64,000 nucleotides of DNA from Nocardia sp. alder85J (GCF_020176955.2 NZ_JAIUCZ020000003.1:124001-188000), one strand, 5' to 3'. Shown: positions 12,601-27,600, numbered from the stretch's first letter. Made by a program: numbers and translations. Notes: generated by a model from the letters alone, not told the origin.

Positions 12601-15600
12601 CAACCCGCGCGGCAATTGCCGCCACCGGGGGTTCTCTAGCTCGCTGATCATGACCGTGCCGGTGTCGAGCGTTCCGTCGGGCAGCTCCACCGGCTTGACC
12701 AGCACCTTGTCATCGGCCTTGAACAGGGCGGGCCAGCCGTTCTCCTCGAACCCGAGACCGGCACCCGCGATCAGCTGCTCCGGCCCGGCGACGTTCTGCG
12801 CGGTCGTGAAGCCCATCGCGATCAGGATGTCGTTCACCCAGATCGGATCGGCGTCGGACTGCTGGTGGTACGGAACCAGTCCGACATAGAGGTCGTTGGT
12901 GGCGGGATCGATGACCGGCGCGGCGGCGATCCGCCGCCACCGGCTGCCGGTGTCGAATCGGTGGGGCACGCCGGTCCGGTCGGGCAGGACCAGCCGATCG
13001 GCGGGAACCTGTCCCGCGACGGGCAGGGCGGTGACCTTCGGCAGCTGCCTCAGGGTCGCCGTGTCGGGTGCGACCGGTAGCGCCGCCGGGGCCTGGGTCG
13101 TGGTCGCGGTGGTCTGCTGCGGCGTCGCGCCGGTGGCTTGCTGCGACGTCGCGCCGGTGGCCTGTGGCGACGTCGCGGCCTCCGCCTCCATCAGGTCGAA
13201 GAAGCCACCGATCTCGTTGTCGCCCCACTGCGTACCGGTCGCGGGGTCGTCGACGAGCAGACCCGGTCCCGCGACCGGATGCAGCACATCGTCGGACAGG
13301 CCCGCGAGTTCCACGTACTCCGGATCGGTGGCGCTGCCGTCGCGCACCGCCCGGCCCCGCACCGCACGATCGAAGGTGTCGTTGAACACGTTGCGCGCGA
13401 ACAAACTCCACAGCCGGGCGTCCGCGGAGTCGAGTACCGGCGGTACCGGACGGGGCGCCTCGGCGGCGCGGGAACGCTGCCCGCCCCGGTTCCGTCCCGC
13501 GCCGCGGCGTACCGGGGTCCCCGGCAGCAACCCGCCGTCCGGCCGGGCGATCGGGTTCGCGGTCGTTCTCCGGCTCGGACCGGCGTCGACCACCCGGATC
13601 GCCGGCGCGGGGGCCGAATCGGCCTGCCGCGCAGCGCCGAACGCCGCTACCGCGTTGTTCAGCAGGCGGGTCCGCGCCGCCTGCGGCGTCTCGCCCGTGA
13701 CCGAGGCGGCAGTCGCCCGGTGACCGAGCCACAGCACGGTGGCGGCCGCGGCGCGGGGATTCGATTGCATCGTCTGGACGTAATGATCCATGGCGGTGGA
13801 CAATTCGTCCGACATCGACGCCGGCCGGGTGTCACCGGGCGCGGCCCGCCACACGATCGAATCCGCGGTGTCGACATCACCGATGCCCAGCACCACGCCA
13901 CCACCTCCGCCGAACGCGTTCGGCTCCAGGCTCAGCAGATGGACCGGCGGCTGCGTACCGGTCCGGCCGGTGTTGAGGTACACCTCCAGCTCGGCGTCGT
14001 ACACGGCGCCGAGTACGGCCGTCAGATTCGCCTTCCGCGCCACCTGCTGCCGCGACGGGTTGACGATCCCGTCCAGCCTGCGCAGCTCCGCATCGATGTA
14101 CGCGCGATTGATCGTGTCCCGCACCGGGGCCGGAATGCCCTCGGCATTACGCAGTTCCGGGAAGTCGATCGCCAGGCGGCGCTGATACTCCGACGCCAGA
14201 TCGGTGAATTGCAGGTTGTCCCACCAGGTTCGGCCGTGATCGCCCCACCACTTCGCGAGTTGCCCGGTGCGCGTGGTGGCATCGGTCAGGCAGCGGTCGG
14301 CCGCGGGGAACTCCGGCGGCACGATCCGATCCCGCGCCGACTTCGGCTCGGGATGCGCGAAGAGGGTCAGCGCGGCCGAGCGCCGCACCCGGTTCTGCCG
14401 CAACAGGTCCGCCCAGGCATCGACATCGCGCTGCCGGCCGGCGAGACCCTGGCGTTCCTGCGCGAGTTGTTGCCGCACAACAGGTGTGGTGGCGGTCCGC
14501 TCGCGCCTGCTCAGTACCGCGTCGTGCGCGACGATGATCCGGCGCAGGCGGGCCACCTCGGCCGTCTGCCGGGCATGCTCCCCGGCCCGCTCCCGCTGCG
14601 GCCCCCGGACACCGCCGCTGATCCGCTGTGGGTCGTAGCGACGCCGATGGAAATCCGGCGCCGGCCGCAGTCCGCGTCGGCGCAGCAGATCCAGGGCGAA
14701 ATCGTTCATGTCGTCCCGCGGCGAGTAATGACCGCTGTGGTCGGACATGATGCGCAGCACACCGTCGTCCACGGCCAGATACCCGGCGGCCGTGACGGTC
14801 CGCCCGCCGAGGAACGACGAGTGGAATCGCGTCACGGTGGTGTCACCGGCGTACACGTTGCCGAATTCGTCCATGACGAATCGCGCGCCCCGGGTGTCGA
14901 ACGGGGCGCCGTCGCGGGCCTGGTACAGCCGGCCGTCCGGCCCGACGAAGAGGCGGTGCTGCTCGCGCTCCGCCGGCGTCATGTAGTGGGTCGGCCCCTC
15001 GCCCCGGAATTCCAGGGCTTTCAGCTTCGCGGTATTCCTGTCCCACTGCCCCTTCGTCAGGCCGAGTTTCAGATTCGCGAGCACCCGCACGGGCCGGTTC
15101 TCACCGGCGTAACGCTGCCCGAGCACCGCGCCGTCGAGCAGCGGAATCGCCTGCGAGGCCAGCACCCGATCGAACGGGGCCGGAATCCGTTCGAGCGGAA
15201 TCGATCCGGGCGCTCGTACCGCGGACGGCACGATCGGGCGAACCGCCGAGAACAGCGAACCATCCGCGTTCAGGCCGATCTCGTACTGCCCCGCCGCAGT
15301 GCGGTGAATCGCGACGGTGCCTCGCCGTTCGTGTTCGGTGACATGAATCGGCGCCCCCGACGCATCGTCCAGCACGATATTGGTGTCGAAGGCGCGGGCG
15401 GCCAGCACCAGCAGTTCGCGGTGGGTGAGATCGCTGCCCCGTACCGGATGGCCCTCGAAGTCGTGGCCCGGATCCAGCAGGTGGGTACGCGCGCGTTGCA
15501 GCCGGGTGGTGGTCTGGAGCCGGTAGCTCTGGTTGAACATGTCCTGGATCCGCTGCTCCAGATCCCTGTTCGCGGCCGCCCAGGCCGGATCCGCGGCGGC

Positions 15601-18600
15601 CCGGGCCAGATGATTGCGCCGCCGGACATGTTCGGCCGCCCACCGCGCGGCCTCCCGCTCGGAGATCATCGTCCGCTGATAGTGGCCGAGATTGTCCTGC
15701 AACTCCGCGGCGAGCAACCGCCGCACTTCCTGCGCGGAATCGAGGCCGAACATCCGCGCCAGCGTGGCGAACAGCGGATCGGCGGTGTCCCCCATCGGTT
15801 CCCAGGCCGCCGGACCGGATCGCCGGGCCGGTGCGTGCTGCGCGGGTGCGGCGGGCGCAGCCGGAGAGGTCGCGTGGTAGTGACCACCGCCGTAATCGAT
15901 GCGGACCAGCACGACATCGGCGGCGGCGATGTCCTGTGCCGGGGTGGGCCACCGCTCGTCGACGATCGCGATCACCATGCCCTGCGATTCCGCGATCGCC
16001 CGGGGCAGCAGGTCGGCCAGATCGTTGTTGTAGACACCTTCGGTCCGCAGCAGGTTCAGTTCGCGGTCGAACATGCGCGAGCGGTTCTGCTCGGAGACGC
16101 CCAGCGGGTGGTAGAGGGCGAAGTAGGTCGCCCGGTTCGCCGCGATGTGGTCGAGGGCCTCGTCCCGAATCGTCAAGTGGTGCTTCGTACTTCTCGAAGC
16201 CACGACGAACGATTCGAACATGCAGTTGCCGGCGGCCGTAACCGGTGTCAGGGTCAGTCCCGCCGTGCGCAGCGCCGCCGCCTGCGCCTGGCTCGGGGCC
16301 CACCGGTAGCTGCGCAATTCGGCGAATGCGGCATCGAGGTCGGCCGCGCGCAGCACTTGGTCCAGCGCCGCGACGGCGGTCCGCGCAGTGTCCGCCGGCA
16401 TCTGCGAGAGCGTGTCGCGCAGCGTCTGGATGTTGTCGCGACCCTGCAACCGGGCCAGTTCCAGCGGACCGGCGAACGCCCCGTCGAACAGGATCCGGGC
16501 GGCGTCCCGGAGTTGATCGGGCGCACCGGTGAGCGCCGGGCGGCCCGCCGCGTCCAGCACGACGGGCGTCGCGCCGGTCGTGGCGGCCGGGGTCACCTGT
16601 GCGTCACCGGCCGGAGTCACCCGCGCGTCGGCGAACGGCACGTTCCCCTTGTCGGTGACCCAGGCCATCGGCGTGAATGCCGCCACGATCGTGGGATCGA
16701 TCGGTGCGCCGGTGTCCGTGGCGAACAGGCGCACGCCGAGCACATCCTCGGCGTAGTTCGCGATCGTGTCCGCGACCTCGACGTAGTCGGCCCGGTCGGG
16801 ACCATTCGGATTCGCCGCGATCTCCGCCAGCTGATGAGCGAGATAGCGCGAGTTCGCCGGCGCGATCACCAAGCGGTCGTTCATCCGGCCGTGCAGGTAC
16901 TGCCGATCGACCGCCCGGCGCACCTGCTCCGATCGGGGCAGCTCGCGATCCTGCCCTGTCGCCGGCCCGTCGAAGAGCATCGGCGCGAACACCGGCACAT
17001 CGTCCACGTGCATGGTCATCGGCCGGACATCGGCCAACCGCACGCCCCCGGGCCCCAGGGCCGGATCGGCGAACACCCCGCCACGGGTCAGCAGCACCGC
17101 ATTGCGCCTGATCTCCGCGGCGAGTCCGGTCTTCCCAGATCCCAGGCTCGCGTCGTAGGCGGCCACCAGCCGCGGGTCGCCCACCGCCGCGACGACGTCT
17201 CGCGCATCGTCACGCACGACGAATCTGTGCGCGAAAGCGGCCATGTCGGGATCAGCGGCCAACTGGTCCCGAAGCCGATCGTTGCCGGCGTCGGTCCACA
17301 GCGTGAACGTCCAATCGGTGGTACCGGCGGACCGTATCCAGGCCTTGATGTTGGCCAGGGCCGCCGGTGTCAGCCCCCCGCCGGGCACCTCGAAATTCAT
17401 CTCCCGCGTCACCGGGCGCACCCGGTTCAGGTCCGCGGCGCGCAGGTTCGGAATCAGGTTCGCGGTCATCAGATCGCGCACCCGGCGCAGGCCGTCCCGA
17501 TCGACGCCCGCGATGAGCAGACGGGCCGGCAACACCTGGCCGGCGGCGGTCAGCATGTCGAAGCGGTGCGACAGCATGTCGATGCTGACGCCGGCGTCGA
17601 ACCCGATCGAACGGGCGAGGAACTGCCGGTAGGCGCCGCGGACCTGATCGACGGTGAGCTTGTCCCCCTTCACCTTCAGTGTGTCCAGCAGATCGAGCAG
17701 CAACGCCCGCTGCATCGAGGTCGGCGGGCCGTGCGTATTGAATTGCGCCAGCAGCTGATCGACGTGGGCGAGGGTCGGCGGCGTCGAACCGCGCAGGATG
17801 CCCTCGGACCGCAGCAGATCCACCAGCCGCCGGACCGTGGTCAGCTCCTGGACCTGATCTCCGCGGGTGCTGCGCGACGACCCGGCCAGGGCGGAGCGCA
17901 GATATTCCAGCGCACGCAGTTGCGGTCCGGGATCACGGAACCGGCCGGTCATCTGTTCGTGCCGGTGGAACAGCCCGATCGCCCGGGCCAGCTGCTGATC
18001 CGGCGTGCTGCCACGGGCCAGGAAATTCGCCAGACTCGTTCGGCCGCGCGACGATTCGACCGCCGCGATGACGTCGCCGGTGGCCGCGCGCGCGGCCACC
18101 GGACCGGTCCGCGCCTCGGAACCCACGGGTGCCGTCGCCGTGATATTCAGCGCGCCTTCGAGTTTCGCGGTCCCGGCCGTGATCGCGGCGGTGCCGAGGG
18201 TCTCCGGCGCGACGGCGGTCGAAGCATCGGCCCGCCCGGTGCTCGCGTCGAAGACGCGGACCCGGACCTCGCCGGGGTCGATCTCGACGGCACGGCGCGC
18301 CTCGTCGAACGCGGCCAGCGCGTTGCGCAGGGCGGCCGCGCGCGCACGCGACGCGGAGACGAATCGCGTGGTGCGCGAACGGACCCCGGTCGCTCCCCGA
18401 TGATCGGCCCACACCACGGCCGCGACCGGCGCACCATTGCTCTGCTCGGTATCCGCCACGAAGCGGCCCAGCGCGGTGGCCACCTCCCCGGCCATCGCCG
18501 CCGGGGAGAGGTCGTCGCCGGTCACATGCCACGAGACCGCGTCCGCGGCGTCGATGTCGCCGATGGCCAGCACCACCGCACCGCGGCCGGCGGCCTCCGG

Positions 18601-21600
18601 ATCGAAGGCCAGCAGTCGTACCGGCGCCGCGGTGCCGCCGGTCCGATTGGCGGCCAGCGCCGCCTCCAGTTCGGCGTCGTACACGACGGCGAGGACGTTC
18701 TCCAGATTCCGTTGCCGTCGTTGCTGTTCCGGCGACAACCGGTCGAGTTCGGCGAGCTTGCCGAGTTCGGTCGCGACGTAGTTCCAGTTGAGCAGGTCGC
18801 GGACCTGCGCCGGAATACCTTCCGCGGTGCGCAGTTCCGGGAAATCGGTGGCCAGCCGGTGCTGGTATTCCGCGGCGAGATCGGAGAAGTGCAGATCGCT
18901 CCACCACTGCCGGCCGTGCTGCCGCCACCAGGTCGCGATGTCGTGGGTCCTGGTGCGCACGTCGGACTTTCGCGCCGCCGGCGGGAATTCCGGCGGCACG
19001 ATCCGGTCCTGTTCCGACAGCGGCTCCGGATGCGCGTACAGCTCCACCTGGGTGGAGGGCCGCACCGCACCGGTGGCGAGCAGTTGCGACCAGTCGTCCA
19101 GTTCGCGCCGCCGGTCCGCGATCCGCGCGCGTTCGCGGGCGAGATGCTCCCGGACCTCCGGCGCCGCGGCGCCGCCCTCTCGCCGGCTCAGCGCGGCGTC
19201 CTGGACATTCAGCAATCGGCGCTGCCGGGCGACCTCGGCGGCCTGACGCGCCGGTTCCCCGGCCCGCTCGCGCACCTCCCCGTTCAGCCCGGTATGCGTG
19301 GGGTCGAAGCGGCGGCGCTCGAATCCCGGTGCGACCTGCAATCCTTCGCGGCGCAACAGATCCAGGGCGTAGTCGTTCATCTCCTCGCGCGGGTGGTAAT
19401 GGCCGCTGTGATCGGTCATCACCCGCAGGCGGCCGTTGTCCGCCACCAGATAGCCCGCGCTGGTGACCGTCCGGCCGCCGAGGAAGGACGAGTGGAACGT
19501 CACCACCGTGGTGTCACCGGCGTACAAGTTGCCGAATTCGTCCATGACGAATTTCGCGCCCTCGGTATGGAACGGAGCGCCGTCGCGCGCCTGGTACAAC
19601 CGGCCGTCCGGCCCGACGAAGAGGCGGTGCTGCTCACGCTCCTCCGGCGTCATGTAGTGCGTCGACAACATGAACTGGAACTTCGGCGTGTTCAGTGTCG
19701 CGGTCCCGGCCGCCCACTGCTCCTCGGTCAGGCCGAGATCGAGGTTGGTGAGCACCCGGATCGGCCGGTGCTCCAGGGCGTAGTCCGGGCCGAGGACCGC
19801 GCCGTCCAGCAGCGGGACCCGCGAGGACGCCAGGATGCGATTCTTCGGGGCCGGAATCTGTTCCTGCGGTATGGCATCCGGCACCGGGTACGGCAGCGGC
19901 TCGATCGGGCGGACGGCCACGAACAGCGTGCCGCCCGGCGCCAGTCCGATCTCGTAGTTGCCGGGGCCGGTAGTGCGCAGGTGAATCGTGTTGCCCCGCG
20001 GGAACTCCGCGATGGTGGTCGTCGACCCGTCCCCGCGCGTCACGACGATGTTGGTGCCGAACGTGTGGCTCGCCACCTTCAGCAGTTGTGCGTGCGTCAG
20101 GTCGGCGTTGTGACCGGCGTGGACCTCGAAATCGTGAGCGGGATCGCGCAACAGCGCGATCACCTGCCGGACCCGCCCGGTGGCCTCCTGGATCCAACCC
20201 CGGTCGAACTGCTCGCGCTGGTTCCGCTCGCCGTCCAGGTACGCCGTGCGAGTCGCCGGATCGAGGTCGAACCAGTCGTCGAACTCCCGGCGCCGATTCT
20301 GCTCGTCCGCCCAGGCATCCTCGAGCGGCCCGAACCGCAGGGTGTCCGCGTAGTTGTCGAAGTCCCGCTCCAGCGTCTCGGCGAGCGCCGCCCGCACGTC
20401 GAGCGCGGTACCGGCGTTGAAGGTCACGGCGAGGGTGGTGAACAGCGGGTCGCGGTCGGCGTGCACCGGTTCCCAGGTCACCGGGCCCGCCTGCGCGGGC
20501 TGCCCGGCCGGTTGCGTGGCCTCCTGGACCACCGCCGGCCGGACCGCCGCGTGGTAATGCCCGCCACCGTAATCCACACGCACCAGGACCGCCTGCGCCG
20601 TGGCCGGATCACCGATCGGCGCGACCCAGCGTTCGTCGACGATCGCGATCGTGGTGCGCTGCGACTCGCCGATCGCCTTGGGCAGCAGATCGGCCAGGGT
20701 GTTGTCGTAGACCCCGCCGAGCCGCAACTGGTTCAGGTCCCGGGCGAACAGCGCGGCCCGGTCCGCCTCCGCCACACCCTGCGGATGATAGAGCGCGAAG
20801 AAGGCGGCGCGGTTGGTCTGGATGTGGGCGATGGCCTCGTCCCGGACCTGCAGGTGCGACTTCCGACTGCCGGAGGCGTCGATGAACGACTGGAACAGGC
20901 AATTGCCGTCCGGCGCAACGGTCTTCAGTCGCAATCCGAAAGTGTCGACCAGGTGCAGCTGGTCCCGGCTCGGCGCCCAGCGCAGCCGCTGGAGGTCGTC
21001 CAGCACGTGCTCGGGGTCCTCGGTGCCCAGCGCTTGCCCCAATATCCCAGCGGCCGAAACGAATTCGGCATCGGGGTGCCGGGACAGCGCGTCCCGCAGT
21101 ACCTCCAGGTGCCGACTGCCGTGACCGCGGGCCACTTCCAGCGACCGGGTCAGCCGGCCGCCGAAGAACAGGCGGGCCGCGGCGCGCCGCTCGTCGTGCG
21201 CGAGATCCGGTACCGCCGCGACACTTTCGGTGTCGTCCGGCGCTGAGGTGTGCGCGGTCGCCGTCGCGTGGGTGGCCGCCACCGCGGGCGTCCCGGCGCC
21301 GGGCGCCGGTTGTGCCCGGTCGAGCTGTGCCCCGCTGTCGTCGGTGAGCCAGCCCAGCTGCTTGAAGACCGCGAGGATGCCGGGGTCCATCGCCGCGGCG
21401 TAATCGCCGTCCGCCATCGCGGCCAAGCCGAAGACCCGGGCGGCGTAGTGCGCGATCGCACCGTGCTCGAGGTCCGCCGAGTCGTCCTCGGCCCGCATGA
21501 GCATCGGACCGCTGAGGAACGCCGCCGTGATCACCAGTTCCGGGTCGACGCCGCGCAGCGCCGCCAACTGCTGCAACCGCAGCAGGGCGGCCGGAATCGC

Positions 21601-24600
21601 CGCGATGCCGCCGGTGTACAGGGATTCCAGCAGCTCCTTGTATTCGCGGCCCAGATCGTCGAGTCCGGCGGTGCGCTCGATCGCCACCTGCATGCGCAAC
21701 CACTGCTCCAGTACACCGCGCTGGGCCTGGATGGCGCGCCGATCGGCCCGGTCGTACTGCTCGATGAACCGCAGCGGGATCGCCGCCATGAGGTCGGCCA
21801 GATACCGGGAGTTCGGCGGGGCCACGATGAAGTTGTTGTTCATCCAGCCCTCGCGGTACTGCTGCTCCACCTTGAGCCGCAGTTGCTCCTCGAGCGGGAG
21901 GCTCTGGTCCATGTCCTCGAGCCAGGTCACGTCGCGGACCAGTGGGGCGAGCACCGGGATGTCGTCCTCGTGCATGTACATCGGCCCGATGTCGGCGAGT
22001 TTCACCGCGCCGGGGCCCAGATCCACGTCGGCGTACACGCCACCGCGCAGCTTCAGCACCGCGTAGCGCCCGATGTCCGCCACCAGGTTGAAGGCGCCGG
22101 CCTGCATGCTCAGGTCGTACACGGCGGCCAGTTCGGCGCCACCCACCTCCTCGACGATGTCACGCACATCGTCGCGGATGACGAATCTGTGTGCGGCGGC
22201 GGCGAGTTCCGGATCCTGCTCCAGCTGGGCCCGCACCCGGTCGTAGCCACCCTGGGTCCACAGCGTGAAGGTCCAGTCCGAATCGCCCGCCGAGGTCACC
22301 CATGCCTTGATGTTCGCCAGCGCCGGGGCACTGAGCTCACCACCGAACCAGGCGAGATTCATATCGTGCGGAATCTCGTGCACCAGGCTCGGATCGGCCG
22401 CGCGCAACTCCGGCATCAGATTCGCGGTCATCAGCGCATGGACCCGGGACAGCCCGGCCTGCTGCGCGCCGGCGATGAGCAACCGGGCGGGCAGCACGGC
22501 GCTCGCCGCCGTGAACCGATGGAATTCGGCGCCGAGGGCGCCGACGGTCACCGTCCGGCCGTCCACGGTCGCCCGCTTGCGATCGACGACCGTGGTCTGC
22601 CCGCCGACGGTCGCCGTCGTGCCGTCGACGGTCACCGTCCGGCCACCGAGCGTCGCGGCCGGGCGGGTGAGGAACTGCCGGTAGGCGGCCTCGACCCGCT
22701 CGGAGGTGGTCGCCTGCCCTCGTACCTTCACCTGGTCGAGCACGTCGAGCAGCAGGGCCCGATGCGCATCGGTCACCTCGGCGATGTCCGTCCCGGCATG
22801 GAATCCGGTGAGCAGCCGGTCGACGTCGGCGACGGTCGGGGCGGCCGTGGCGGACACGAATCCCTTGTGCCGCAGGATATCCGACAGTTGCCGGGCGACC
22901 GTCAGATCCCGGACCCGGGCCGCGTCGCCGACGGGCGCGACACCCAGGTCGGTCAACAGGCGCTCCAGCGCCCGCAATCGCGGTCCCGGATCGAGGAACC
23001 GGCCCGAGACCTGCTCGTGCTGATTGCGCAGGCCGATCGCCTTGGCCAGCTGCTGATCCGGATTGCCGCGGGACAGGAAGCTCGCCAAACTCACACGGCC
23101 ACGCACGGATTCGGTCACCGGCGCGACCACGTTCGTGGCATGCGAAGCCGCGGCGGCAGTCTCGTTCAGCTCCGCCGGAGCAGTGTCGTTCAGCTCCGCC
23201 GGAGCAGTCTCGTGCGACCGCCCCGGGGCGGTGTCGTTCAGCCCCTCGGCGGTGTCGTCCAGCCCCTCCGGGGCGGCACCCACCCGGCGGTCGAAGGTCG
23301 TCCCCGCCACCTTGTCCAGGCCGAACAGCGTGCGCGCGCCGGCGCCGCTGACCGTGATCCCGGTGAACTTGTTGAGGTGTTCGAGCCCGACGTACAGCGT
23401 GCCGTCCTCGCCGTAGCGGATCCCCGGCATCGGCGGTGCGACCGGGGCTCCGAGGCGGCCGTGGCGGCGCCACGGATTCCGCAGGATCAGCTCCACCGGT
23501 TCCCCGGCCTCGTTCCGCTCGATCCCGAGCACCGCGAAGCTGTGCGTGCTGACCAGACCGGGGTACCGGAGGAGATCCTCGCGGGTGGCGCCCCACTTGC
23601 GGGTGTCGGCCATCACCAGGTCGCCACGGTCCAGGGCGATCTGGACGCGCTCGGCGACGGTCCGCGCCACGATCGGATCCGGCGCGGTGCTCTGCCAGTA
23701 CTCGTCGGCCGCGGCGAGGCCGACGAGCCGATCGATCTGCGCGGCCCAGCGCTCCGGCTGACCGGGCTCTAGGCGCTGGTTCAGGAAGCGGCGGAATCCG
23801 TCGGTGAGGGCCGGGTTGTGCCACCGGATGTGGTCCATGAACGCGTGGACCGCCCCGGCCACATCATTGGGGTGTTCCTCCAGCAGGAGCTCCATCCGTT
23901 CCCGGCCCGCTTCGGAGCCGGTCGGATTGCGCTCCAGGTCGATGTGCTCCGCGAGACTTCGCTCCCATGCGGCTTGCAGCGAACCGATCGCGTGGGCGAA
24001 TTCCAGATCGCCGCCGGTCAGTTCCTGCAGGGTGTCCACATCCATCCGCATCGGATGGAGGAAGTAGGGGTCGGCCACGGTGCGGGCCGGGCGGGCCCGG
24101 GTGTCGCTGGGCAGGGTGTCCGGCATCAGCGCCGCGGCGGCGGCCTGCGAGGAGTCACCATCGATGCCGACATAGCCCCGGTCCCGGCCGCGGAACACCG
24201 CGTACGCCTTCTCCAGCATCGCCGGCCACAGCACGCCGTTGCGGACGTCGGCATTGCGCACGGTCCCGGTGGGAGTCAGGTAGAGATCCTTGGTCACCCG
24301 GATCCATGCTTCGCTGCGATCCGGGTTGTAGAACCGCACCGCCACCGAATCGCCCAGGTCGCGCATCATGTCGGCGAGCAGTCCGGGCGTGCGGGCCAGT
24401 CCGATCATGTTCGAGATCAGGTAGCAGTCACCCAGATTTCCCTGTGCGACATCCGATTCCCGCGGGCCCTCCGCCGACCACAGCGGCAGGTCGAAGGTCT
24501 GCATCCGGGGCAGGTTGATCCCGGACACCGCCGTCGACATCCGCCGCCACGCCGTCCCGGCGTTCGCATCGGCCGGATCGCGGACGAGGATCGTGTTCCG

Positions 24601-27600
24601 GTCCACGGTGCCGTCCGACAGTTCCAACGGACGCACCGTGATCGTGGAGTCGGCGGCGAGCTTGCGCGGCCGCCCGTCGGTGCCGTCGAACCAGATGCCG
24701 GTGTCGGCCATCAGGTACTTCGTCGACGAGAACCAGCTCGGTTTGTATTCCTCGAACGCCGCCGCCGCGATCGCGGTGCTCACCCAGACCGGGTCGGCGT
24801 CGGTCTTCTTGTCCCAGGGCACCAGGCCGACGTATTCGCGGCCGGTGTTCCGATCGGTGATGGCCGGTCCGGCGATGCGCCGCCACCCGGTCCCGGGGTG
24901 GAACCGCTGGGCGTTGCCGAACATGTCGAGGACCACCATGCGGTCCTCGGGCACCCACGAGATGACAGCCGGAGCGACGTAGCTGTGGTCGCTCCACGGA
25001 TTCGCTTGCGGCGCTTCCTCCCCGGTGTGTGATTGCGGCTGCGTGGCCGGCGCTCCGATGCCGTCACCCCGCTGGTCGGCCGGTACCGCGTCCTCCGGCG
25101 GGATGCCGGTCTCCATCCAATGGAAGAAGTCGGCGACCTCGTAATCCTGCCAGGCAGCGCCGGATTCGGGTGTCTCGTCGACGAACAGGCCAGGCCCGGC
25201 CCCGGGGTCGCGCGCGTCCTCGGACATTCCCGCGAGATCGGCGGACTCCGGGTCGTCGGCGGTGCCGTCGCGGACCGGCCGCCCGCGTACCGCCCGATCG
25301 AATACATCATTGAACGTGTTGCGCGCGAACCAGTTCCGCAGCTGTCGCGTCGCGGCGTCCTCGTCCAGGATCTGCGGGCCCTCGTCCTGCTGCGTGCCGA
25401 ACTGCTCCGGTTGCGCCGCGGTCGCCGGCGCGACGGTGTGCTCCGGAGTCGTGCCGGTGCCGCCCGTGGTCGCCGGTGCGATGCTGTCCTGCGGCGTAGG
25501 CATCGTGACATGACCCGCTCGCTCCAGATTCGAGATCGCCTGCGCCACTGCGAAATGCACGCCGACCGGCTGGCCATTGCCGCCGAGCACCTGCCCCGAC
25601 GGCCGGCTGCGGGTCGCGCTCGCGGCGCTGTCGACCACCCGGATATCGGGCACGGTCGTCGAATGCGCCCGGCGGGCGGCCCCGAACGTCGCCAGCGCGG
25701 TGTTCAGGAGACGGGTGCGTACACCCTGCGACGTCCCGGCCTGGGGTACGCCGGAGCCGGGAACCGGAGCCCGATGCCCGATCCACATCACGGCGGCGAC
25801 GTCGCCCGCCGGATTCGCCTGCTTGGCTGCGACGAAATGCTCGATGCCGGTCGCCAATTCACCGGACATCGAGTTCAGTGCGGCGGTTCCGGTGGTGGCG
25901 TGCCACACCACGGATTCCGCGGCATCGATGTCGCCGAGACCCAGCACCACCGCGCCGCGACCGTCGAACGCGTCCAGATCCAGCGTCAGCAGGTGGACCG
26001 GCGGCTCCTCGCCGGCCCGGCCGCCGTTCAGCCAGGTCTCCAACTGGGCCTCGTACAGGGCGTACTTGACGGACTCCAGATCCCGGCCCCGCTGCTGCTG
26101 TGCCGCGGTGGGCATGCGGATGTGGGACAGCCGCTCGGACTCCGCATCGACGTAGACGCGGTTGAGCGTGTTGCGCACCTCCGCCGGAATACCGTCGGCA
26201 TTGCGCAGTTCCGGGAAATCGACCGTCAGGCGCCGCTGATACTCCTTGTCCAGATCGGTGAAATGCACATCGTCCCACCAGCTCTCGCCGTGGTCACGCC
26301 ACCACGCCGCGAGTTCGGCGGTGCGGGCGGACGCGTCCGTGCTCACCCGAGCCGGCGCCGGGAACTTCGGCGGCACGATCCGATCCTGCTCGGACGTCGG
26401 CGCCGGATGGGCGAACAGCTCCAGCGTGGCCGAGGGCCGCGGCCGATTGCGGGCCAGTTCGGCCGCCCACGCATCGAGATCGGCCTGCTCGGCGGTCATG
26501 GTCTGCCGAATCATGGTGAGCTGCTGCTGCATCACCGGCGTCGCGGCATTCCGCTCCCGCCGGTTCACCACGACGTCCCGAATCTGCAGGTTCGCGCGCC
26601 TGCGAGCGACCTCGGCCAGCTGCCGGGCAGTCTCGCCGACCCGTTCCCGCACCTGTCCGCCCAGGCCGGTGGGGTTGGCCCTGAGGTCGAAGCCCCGGCG
26701 CTCGAAATTCGGCGGCAGCTGCAATCCGCGCCGGCGCAGCAGGTCCAGGCCGTAGTCGTTCATCTCGAGCCGCGGCTGATAGTGACCGCTGTGGTCGGTC
26801 ATCACGCGCAGCACACCGTTGTCCACGATGAGATAGCCCGCGGCGGTGACGCCCTTTCCGGCGAGGAACGACGAGTGGAAGGTGACCACGGTGGTATCAC
26901 CGGAGTACAGGTTGCCGAATTCGTCCATCACGAACTTCGCGCCACCGGTGTGGTACGGGGCGCCGTCGCGCGCCTGGTACAACCGCCCATCGGGTCCGAT
27001 GAAGATGCGGTGCTGCTCGCGTTCCTCCGGCGTCATGTAGTGCGTCGGCGGTTTGCCGCGGAACGTGATGGGTTTCAGCTTCGCGGTGTTCACGACCCAA
27101 TCCATCGGCGTCATGCCGAGATCGACGTTCGTGAGTGTCCGGATCGGGCGGTTCTCCCCGGCGTAGTGCGCCCCGAGCACCGAGCCGTCCAGCAGCGGAG
27201 CCGCGCGGGAGGCCAGCACCCGCTCGTACGGCGGCGGAATCCGGTCGCGCGGAATCGCTCCCGGAATCGGCGCCGCGGCGGGCTCGATCGGGCGGACACT
27301 CGCGTACAGCGAACCGTTGGCGTTCAGGCCGAGGTCGTACCGGCCCGGCGCCGTGCGGCGCAGATACACGGTCACCCGCCGCTCGTGCTCGGTGACGTGG
27401 GTCGGCGCGCCCGAGGGATGTTCGAGCACGATATTGGCCTTGAAGTGCCGGGAGGCCAGGACCAGCAGGTCCCGATGGGTGAGGTCGCCCTCGCGGACCG
27501 GATTGCCCTCGAAATCGTGCGCGGGATTACGCAGTTGGGAGATCGCGCGCTGCAACCGGATATCCATCTGCGCGCGGTAGTTCTGGTCGAAGGTATCGCG

